From Misgurnus anguillicaudatus (taxonomy: Eukaryota; Chordata; Actinopteri; Cypriniformes; Cobitidae): 64,000 bases of DNA. A model generated the notes under the pieces. That model saw nothing but the letters and a program-made list of their open reading frames with translations, did no database searches and had not been told where the DNA came from. The translations under genes were made by a program, and so were the position numbers. Shown here piece after piece: positions 56,861 to 64,000 of the stretch (position 1 is its first letter; every line of letters starts with the position of its first letter). The stretch is taken from contig NC_073356.2 in assembly GCF_027580225.2 (NCBI RefSeq), positions 10,865,001 through 10,929,000 of the forward strand, in the 5' to 3' direction.

Positions 56861-57252
56861 CGCTGACAATTAAAGTACAATGTTAAACATTTCTGTAGAA
56901 CTTAGCGTATTACTGGCAGCTGCTAGTAGTTACTGTAGATTTAAATGCATGTTATTTATTGGCAACAGTTTGTTCAAAGGTAAAAGAACATAAACAAGTC
57001 TTTATCTTTACAGAATAAAACTATAAAATAACAGCCTTATGCAAAGCATTCTGGGAACCAAAATCTGAAGGAAAAACAGAAAAAGGTTGATGAGGATTTC
57101 TGGTTCCCAGAATGCTTTGCATGATCCTGTTATTTAATATATGTATTCTATAAAATCTAACGTTAACGTTTAATGTTGCCAGTAAATAACATCAATTTAA
57201 ATCTACAGTAAGTTACTAGCTACTGCATAACTACAGACAATTATTTACAGTG
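56861..57252. mobile_element. Palindromic MITE with TTTACAGTG-like ends
   Basis: The arms are inverted from ttactgtagatttaaatg to tttaaatctacagtaa, with an inner pair gcaaagcattctgggaacca and tggttcccagaatgctttgc. The right end closes with atttacagtg; the left end (cgctgacaatt) is decayed. Its acagta-rich ends recall the 7.2-kb element. Confidence 0.65.
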
Positions 57253-58082
57253 TAATTTTTTAATTGATCCAAGTTTTACTTTTACAGTTTATGCAAAGAG
57301 CTTTATTTTACTTCTCAGACCCGCATGCATCTCATTGCCATGGGAACTGTATAAAAGATGGAGAGGTTATCCTCACTGAATCTGCATTACAATCTGCCTT
57401 CTTGAAAATAAGTAGGTTTCATAGCATTGCATAACTACAAACATATATCTATTGTTCTCAAAATAAGCCTGTCTGACTCCACGTCTGTCATTCTCAAAGA
57501 AATATAATCAACACATTCTCTATTTAATGCAATTACTGAACACTGATTGCTTTCGTATTTATTTCAAGATGAATAATTTCGACCTGATTGACTGGTGTGG
57601 ACTTCCAGTGGATATCTTTACCTCAGAAACTGTTAAGAAGTTTTCTGGAAGAAACGTTTGAACTCTTTGTCTGTCAAACACCATCAATCATCAAACACAT
57701 CTGACTTAACTGACACTGACACACACACATGGTCTCCTTTGGAACTGTTGTGAAAAAGTGGGCATGTCAGTCACTCTCCGAAAGTAAGAAGAGAAGGAAG
57801 GAACACGTTTGTCGGTCACCACCGAAGACTATTTTTTCACCCATGAGAAATCCTGGTTTAATGACAGAAGCTTGACCCACGAGTTTTGTTTTTGTCTCAC
57901 TAAAGAGCCCATGCGAAAGAAGGCCAATCAGCAGAAATGTCAACTCTCATGTTGCGGATGTTTCTAAAATGCTGTGAAAAACATCGGACACTTGCTTTCT
58001 GTCTAGATTAGCACTCCGCTCTCACTTACTCCCTTCAGTCCTCATTTCTTTTGTTTTATTTTCTCTCTCTCTCTCATTGCAG
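57253..58082. other. Unassigned sequence upstream of a possible exon
   Basis: There is a gtataaaagatggagagg block at about 57348, which resembles a TATA box, and a 30-codon frame from 57571 (NNFDLIDWCGLPVDIF) that I do not recognise. The 3' edge is a polypyrimidine tract leading to the exon acceptor. Confidence 0.3.
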
Positions 58083-58224
58083 CCATGACCTGAAATGCAC
58101 ACTTTCTTCTCCCGCTGAGAGTCTGACCAGGTTGCAGTTGAGGACAAACTGCTTCATGCTGTCTGCTCCAGAGGGAAAATGATCCACCGGAGAGTTGAGT
58201 GTTCTTCCTGTCACAGAGAGAGAG
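58083..58224 (+). other. Candidate isolated host exon (142 nt)
   Basis: A long pyrimidine tract (ttttctctctctctctcattgcag) ends at 58082, and a consensus donor (agag|gtgagtgtg) begins at 58225. The interval has the composition of an exon and no repeat signature. An ATG in gggaaaatgatccaccgg would open a frame (MIHRRVECSSCHRER) that continues through the donor. It could be a 5' exon of a gene whose other exons lie outside the window. I recognise no family, and chance pairing of splice motifs is possible. Confidence 0.4.
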
Positions 58225-58342
58225 GTGAGTGTGAGACATCCCTCCTAAATACATAAAGAAGCCAGCTTAAATTGGTTTTCTGGTTTCTCAGTTTGGTTCA
58301 GGCTGATTTTAGAGGGCTTTTGGGGACCAAAAATGGTCCCAA

Positions 58343-58527
58343 GCTGTCACTGGAGCAGTAGCCTTCAAAGGGGTCCTAATAAGTACCATTTAGGTACAAA
58401 TATGTATACATTTGGTATCAATATTTACCTTTGAGCCACTAACATGCACTCTTTAGGTACAAAGGTGTAGTTTTTAAAAGAGTACCATACCAATGAGAAG
58501 CTAGAGGACCATTTTTTCTGACAGCGT
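58343..58527. mobile_element. GGTAC-rich MITE
   Basis: The left end gctgtcactggagcagtag and the right end ggaccattttttctgacagc are inverted through gctgtca. The interior carries several taggtacaaa and gtacc blocks. It is a recognisable cyprinid MITE style; limits are within a few bases. Confidence 0.55.
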
Positions 58528-58878
58528 AATAAACTTGAAATTCATACCAGCGTATACTCAAGGTTATAGTAAAATCTGATGCAATAGGAGCTTCAAAAGA
58601 AGACTAAATCTAGGCCATCTGATGTCTTTGATATTTTTATTTATTTATAACATTTTAGAAATGCTATAATTTGATTGTTACAAGCTTTTACAACTTATTA
58701 AGTCATCTGTGTATCAAGCGTCTTAGACCTGTAAGACCGAAATATAGAAAAAAACTTAAAAAACAAAAAGTTTCACCTTTTATATGTTGTTGTAGGAGTC
58801 CTCTGATGCAAAAATAATTGGGTTTTTACATTTTTGACATTTTAGTAAGTTTTTATGGAAATGTTGTAATATTACAAC

Positions 58879-59228
58879 CAGTGTTGGGGGTAACGCATTA
58901 CAAGTAACATGCAATATGTAATAATATTACTTTTCTGAAGTAACTAGTTAAGTAACACATTATTTTATAAATGTACACATTAATATTTGAGTTACTTTTT
59001 TTAAGTAATGCTAGTTTTCAGTTGAAATAATTCGTTTTATAAAAATATTATACCGAATTAAATTGAAACTGAGACGGGAGGCCAGAGCTTGACATTTTTG
59101 CGATGGAAATATGCAACTTCTCAGTCATAAAAAACACCTGTAGGGCCTGAAAGATATCCAGTTGCTTTTTTGGGGAGTAACTTAATATTGTAATGCATTA
59201 CTTTTAAAAGTAACTTTCCCCAACACTG
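58879..59228. mobile_element. hAT-type MITE with CAGTGTTGGGG ends
   Basis: The left end cagtgttgggggtaacgcat and the right end aactttccccaacactg are inverted repeats, with taatgcattac and gtaact blocks inside. The flanks attacaac (58871-58878) and attccaac (59229-59236) match at 7 of 8 positions, as for an aged 8-bp duplication. Confidence 0.8.
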
Positions 59229-59236
59229 ATTCCAAC

Positions 59237-60645
59237 ATTGGGCCTTTGGGGTAACAAAATTTCAGTGATTTCCTTCACTGTCTGAATAGATGCAGAGAAT
59301 GCTTAAGAATTCATTAGCAGGGTGTACTGCATGTAGCCCAATAACAGTAGCCTGCTCATTGGTTTTATCTGTCAGAGTTTTGATCATCTTTTCTTACGCA
59401 AAGTTTCGGAGGTAGTCCAGTGGTATATGGAGGGAGATGGCTTTATTAGTGATAATAACAGACAATAACAGAAATATCAGTGTTGAGACTGATAAAATCC
59501 TTTTTCAGACAGTAATACCTGTCATGGGGCAAGGTCTGTGTTCTTGAATGGCTTGGTTTGTTGGCGTGATGTCCACATAATCATCATATGGGCAGACATA
59601 TATTTTTAAATTTTACTATTTCAGTTTATAGGCATCGCCACATACCTCCTCATCAGTTATATCAGAGTCCCATCTTAAAGTCACTTTTTCCAAATTTGGA
59701 TGATATAAATGACAAATATGCATTGTAGATAAGACAGTCCTTGCTAGTAACATTCTGAAATAAAAAACGCACAGATTTTTCCATGCTTATTAATCTCAAT
59801 GCAAATCAATTCCAATCACATTTATACATTTTAAAGGATTTGCCCATTCCACAGCATTCACACAGTACTGTCTGGTGAGCTTATTGTCCTCTATTTATAA
59901 TGCTTATAGCACCTGTACCCTCCACCCCACATTCCAAAACATTATCACTTGGCCCTCATGCAGCAAACAGATATTTGAGCAACCAAAGCCCAGACAAGAA
60001 AACAGGACCAGCTAAGTATATTTTATAAATAATTAGATACAGAAAGTTTCAAATATTGCTACATAAATAATAATTCATTCATTTCCTAAAAACTTAATTA
60101 ATATTCTTAAAACTTTGATTAAAACTCAAAATAGTATCAAAGATATTTAAAATAAATATTATATTTTGTTGCTACCATTTTTTTTAAAGTAGATTTTAAC
60201 AGGTAAAAAAGTACAGTTAACATGTAATGTGCAAGGTGCACAGGTAAATGTTACTACCCTTTAGGCCCCATCGTTATAAAACTACAACATTGACAAGCTC
60301 AAAATCTTATAAAATCAAAACATTCTGCTGTATCTTAAAATCTGCATGATCTAGACACATAACTAATTACAGAAAAATATTTTAGATATTTTAATTACAT
60401 GATTGTTGATTTATTTAGTCCAGTAAAAAAAGGTTATGTTCTTCAAGGCAAGGTTTGTAGGCTTTGTAAGTTCACGGCCAGGAAAACAAACCTATTTACA
60501 AAGTCTACCATTCAAAATGATTGCAGGGTTAAACAATAGGACTTTTTAGTTGTGTGAATGTGGTTTTAAAGACAAAAAAACCATGTACAGGTATATTGTA
60601 TTATACCTTAAACTGATGTTGTAATATTACGAGGGCTTTACAGTG
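59237..60645. other. Unassigned sequence
   Basis: No gene or terminal repeat is recognised. AT-rich stretches dominate after 60000. Confidence 0.4.
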
Positions 60646-60649
60646 TTAA

Positions 60650-61040
60650 AGGGGACGTTTCACAAGACTTTTTCAGATGTCAAATAAATCTTTGGTGTCC
60701 CCAGAGTATGTATGTGAAGTTTTAGCTCAAAATACCATATAGATGATTTATGATAGCATGTTAAAATTTCCACTTTGTAGCTGTGAGCAAAAATTTGTCT
60801 TTTTTGGGTGTGTCCTTTAAAATGCAAATGAGCTGATCTCTGCACTAAATGGCAGTGCCGTGGTTGGATAGTGCAGATTAAGGGGTGGTATTATCTTCTG
60901 ACATCACAAGGGGAGCCAAATTTCAACGATATATTTTACATGCTTACATAGTATTATTTATCAAAACTAATTTACTGGGTTGATAGAATCACTGGGGACC
61001 CAATTATAGCACTTAAACAGGAAAAAAAGATATGTCCCCT
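60650..61040 (+). mobile_element. Intact TTAA-flanked MITE
   Basis: TTAA at 60646-60649 and 61041-61044 flanks a 391-bp element starting aggggacgtttcacaagac and ending agatatgtcccct. It is the uninterrupted relative of the split MITE at 24481-32152 in opposite orientation. It provides the empty site for the 7.2-kb CACTG insertion. Confidence 0.85.
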
Positions 61041-61044
61041 TTAA

Positions 61045-62764
61045 TAGCTTGTATCGTAAAATAGCTTAACAATACTGCACATTTGATCAAATACAATTTG
61101 TACAATTCTGTGCCATTTCATTGTTATTTTCCTGAGTTGTTATACAACAAGCATCCCAGTGAAAACTGCTGCCAAGTGTTTTCAGGGAGGGATGAGATCG
61201 CAATATTGCGTGTTTTGTCAACATTTTGCTTTTGTTTCCCGAATTAATTTGCTTTTTGGCAGAAGGAAATATAAATATCAAATCCAATTTGCATTTGACT
61301 TTGTACCTGCTTAGCTTTCTCTGCGCCATTTGTAAATCACCACTTTCTAATTAAATGCTAAAATATTTATGGATAAAAGCATGTTTATTTTGCTCCGTGC
61401 TTCTGATGTGGAGAAACAGTTTGAAAGCGAGTAAAGAGGTGAGATTGTGAGCCTCCCTGGTCACCATAAGCTGGAGAATTAATGAAAGCGAATACAAAAG
61501 AGGGAGAGATGGGGTGTCTCTAAGGAGTAAGGACAGACGTGGCTACTTCTGCCTTCTTTTCCCCCCGTTTTTATTTCCCTCCTGCTTTTTAGTGTTCCAC
61601 TTTTGAGACAACTGCCCATGGGTGACATTTAGTTCCTGGTACATTCCTGAATTCAGGCTTCAATAGGCACCCTGTCCTCTAGCATCTGTCTTTGAATACC
61701 ACTGGGGTCCACAGTCCCAGCAGACCCATGCTTAAAGAGAAGGTCTTTTCAAGATCTTTTCTCCTCTTCCAAACTGGCTTTCCATACAGCAGATATGGGG
61801 CGAAATTCCCTACTGGTCCTCTTCCTGGAAACTTAGACACAATAAGTGAAGTTCTTTTCACAAGGTTTATACTCAGTTTATTGGGACAGCATGAAAGGCC
61901 GATGTTCAGAAATAATGCTACCAATGCCGCAGTGTAAAAAATTTAACTGGAATCAATAAAGTTGAAGTAACATGTAAGCTAGTCTCATCAGTTGAATTAT
62001 TATATAATTTACATATTTAGGAGAGCAAAATAAAAGATACAGATGATGTCTCATTTTGACAATGTCAACTGGGAGGCATGAAATCAAACTTCTGTATTTT
62101 GGCATCAATTTTCACTTGAATTAGGCAGATGCCAACATGGACAAGTCAATCGACTTTCCCTAATTTTTGGAAAATCGTGATATATATATACATTTCAGAG
62201 TTTGATATAAAGGACACTTTTTATTTCTTGGTAATGTGTAAGGTCATCACTTAATGCCCAATTTAAAAATGTACCCAGGCTCACTCGCTATACCTGTATG
62301 TACCTCTGCCTACATTTCTGCAAAACCTAAATATGTTGCTCCATGTACATATGCATATTTTGATGGAGTGTCCACTAGAGGCGTTTGGTTTTGGCTCTTA
62401 AAAGTTAGGAAGCAGACACACATACACAAATTAAAACCTACTCATCTTTGTTAATGGGGGGGGGGCTAAAGCTATTTCATGCATTCTGACTTATTAACAA
62501 TGTTTAAGAGGTTTCCTCATGATAAACATAGGTAAAGTGTGAAAAAAACAGTTTGACGTATGTAGGTGTATTTTTGTGCCGAATGCACTTCGCCAGGGTT
62601 TTTTTCTGAATGTTTTTTCGAACATGAGAGATTCATGCGTAACAATCCTGCTTTATTTCTTTTATGGGCAATTTTAGTGCAGGAGGTACAGTGGAAGTCT
62701 TTATATGGGCACTTAAAAGCAGTGCAAAGGTTGCATTTTAGGGATTTCGGACCAACCATAGTTA
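61045..62764. other. Unassigned sequence
   Basis: No gene is recognised. The stretch 61380-61530 is of mixed complexity and might be conserved non-coding DNA. Frames at 61692-61937 (both strands) have no family resemblance. A G run of 13 lies at about 62455. Confidence 0.35.
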
Positions 62765-63270
62765 CCCAGTCTCACGGGGTTTCGTGATATAGTCACGTAA
62801 TTCTTTTATTCTTTTTTCATGATATTATCACGAATTTCCGTGTTTTTTCATGATCGTATAACAAATTCCTGTTTCCGTGTGATTATCAAGTCTTAGTTAC
62901 TCAACTGCTTTTTCGTATTTTTAAACCATTGTTGCTTCGGTTTTGGGTTAGATTTGGTTGCATGCATTAGAATGTCACTTTATATATTGGTTTATACTAT
63001 TTTTTCAGATTTTTTTTATATGTCGCCTGGCATTAGGATTAGAGTTGGGTTTGGGTAGGGATGTGATTCTATGTGTATGTAAGTCTAACCCTAAACCGAA
63101 GCAACAATGGTAAGAAAATAGGACAAAACCGTTGAGTAACCAATACGTGATAATCACACGAAAACAGGAATTCGTTATACGATCACGAAAAAACACTGAA
63201 ATTCGTGATATTATAACGAAAAAAGAATAAAAAATTACGTGACTATATAACGAAATTTCGTAAAACCGGG
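62765..63270. mobile_element. Inverted-repeat MITE, relative of 50587-50986
   Basis: The left end cccagtctcacggggtttcg and the right end cgaaatttcgtaaaaccggg are inverted repeats. Shared internal blocks with the other copy include cgtgatattatcacgaattt, gatcgtataacaaattcctg and ctaaccctaaaccgaag. It is 506 bp and non-coding. Confidence 0.75.
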
Positions 63271-63290
63271 CTGGCCATAGAGTTGTGCAA

Positions 63291-63815
63291 GGGGCCAGTC
63301 ACACCAAAAGCGTTTATGGCAGTTGCAGGCGCCTTTTTTGAATTATATTCTATGGGCAGGGCGCGTTTGCGGGCTGTTTATGCGCGCCGAGCGCCTTGCG
63401 GTTTTTTCCCGCCTGCCGCGCACGCGTTTTTGAAGGAGCGCTGAGAGCGGAAAAGCGCCCGACGTCATTCACGGCTTTCCATCGTCCAATCGAATGAGGG
63501 GAGAGGCGGGCCTTACGTTGTAGTGACGTTGCTTTGAAGAACCAGACTCCACTCGCTCACTCTCTCCTGCGTGTTTGTGCACCTCTCACCCTCAAACAAG
63601 GTCAGAGCAAGCGCCCTCTTTTTAAAGTTTCTGCTAATATGACAGTTAACAGCAAAAGAGCGCTCACGCTTCAATATTTGATTGACAAGACAGCTGACTC
63701 GGTGGTTGCTTAGCAATATGAAAAGCCGCGTCGCACTGCTCTTTTTTTAAAAAAGGCAGTGCGTCGCGCCTTGCGTTTGCAAGCGTTTAAAGCGCTTTTG
63801 GTGTGACTGAACCCC
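63291..63815. mobile_element. GC-rich MITE with TCACACCAAAAGCG ends
   Basis: The left end ggggccagtcacaccaaaag and the right end cttttggtgtgactgaacccc are inverted repeats. The body is CpG-rich (gcgcgcc, gcgtcgcgcc), unlike the flanks. It is non-coding, and the minus-strand frame at 63513-63716 follows the repeat. The target duplication is unclear. Confidence 0.65.
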
Positions 63816-64000
63816 AAGTGTGTATATTTAATGCTGGATTTTGTTGAAATGGAGCGGTCCCAACTTGGTCATGAGTCGCAGGCGGTAAGTAAAACTGCAT
63901 CAAATGTCTGTGTTTTGTTACAAACGGCACGTAAGTGCATATAATGTAAACAACGTGAACATGTAGTGAATCCTAAGTTGTCCAGAGATAATGGGTAATG
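63816..64000. other. Unassigned sequence at window end
   Basis: Nothing recognisable in the last 185 bases. Confidence 0.4.

Noticed and set aside
63291..63815. CpG island marking a host promoter
   Set aside because: The CpG-rich patch is bounded by inverted repeats (TCACACCAAAAGCG) and is better explained as a GC-rich MITE.

Overview
The window looks like intergenic or intronic nuclear DNA of a teleost fish, probably a cyprinid-type genome. The evidence is the repeat content: many short TTAA-flanked MITEs, hAT, Tc1 and CACTG-ended DNA elements, a tRNA-derived SINE-like repeat, TG and AT microsatellites, and a Ty3/Gypsy retrotransposon. This identification rests on my recognition of repeat styles, not on a search. 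I found no complete host protein gene. The only intact long coding sequences belong to the retrotransposon.

Layout. Positions 1-9.4 kb hold palindromic MITEs and remnants in otherwise unassigned sequence. Positions 9.48-15.69 kb are one satellite-like block of 27-bp monomers with higher-order duplication. Positions 15.9-24.4 kb are mostly low-repeat sequence with MITEs at 18.35 kb, nested insertions at 19.3-20.4 kb and an AT microsatellite at 22.9 kb. Positions 24.48-35.18 kb are a deep nest: two TTAA elements abut and share one TTAA. The first is split by a 7.2-kb CACTG-ended element that carries exon-like sequence. The second is split by a foldback-like element, itself split by a hAT element with a perfect 8-bp target duplication. 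Positions 36.9-49.36 kb contain a hAT MITE and a long-inverted-repeat element with an 8-bp duplication, into which a 10.6-kb LTR retrotransposon inserted (TGTA duplication). Positions 49.4-64 kb carry many MITEs, a decayed Tc1 element with a 1.3-kb insertion inside its transposase, and a possible isolated host exon near 58.1 kb.

How the parts work together. The LTR element encodes Gag (capsid-like region and zinc knuckle), then protease, reverse transcriptase, RNase H and integrase in the -1 frame. A G-GGT-TTT slippery heptamer sits directly before the gag stop. Gag and pol are open, and the LTRs differ by only about 1.3% over their first 1.3 kb by hand count, so the copy is young. Both LTRs are unusually long (2.6 and 2.8 kb) and carry about seven 140-bp tandem units. 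The non-LTR elements are mostly non-autonomous and would depend on transposases encoded elsewhere.
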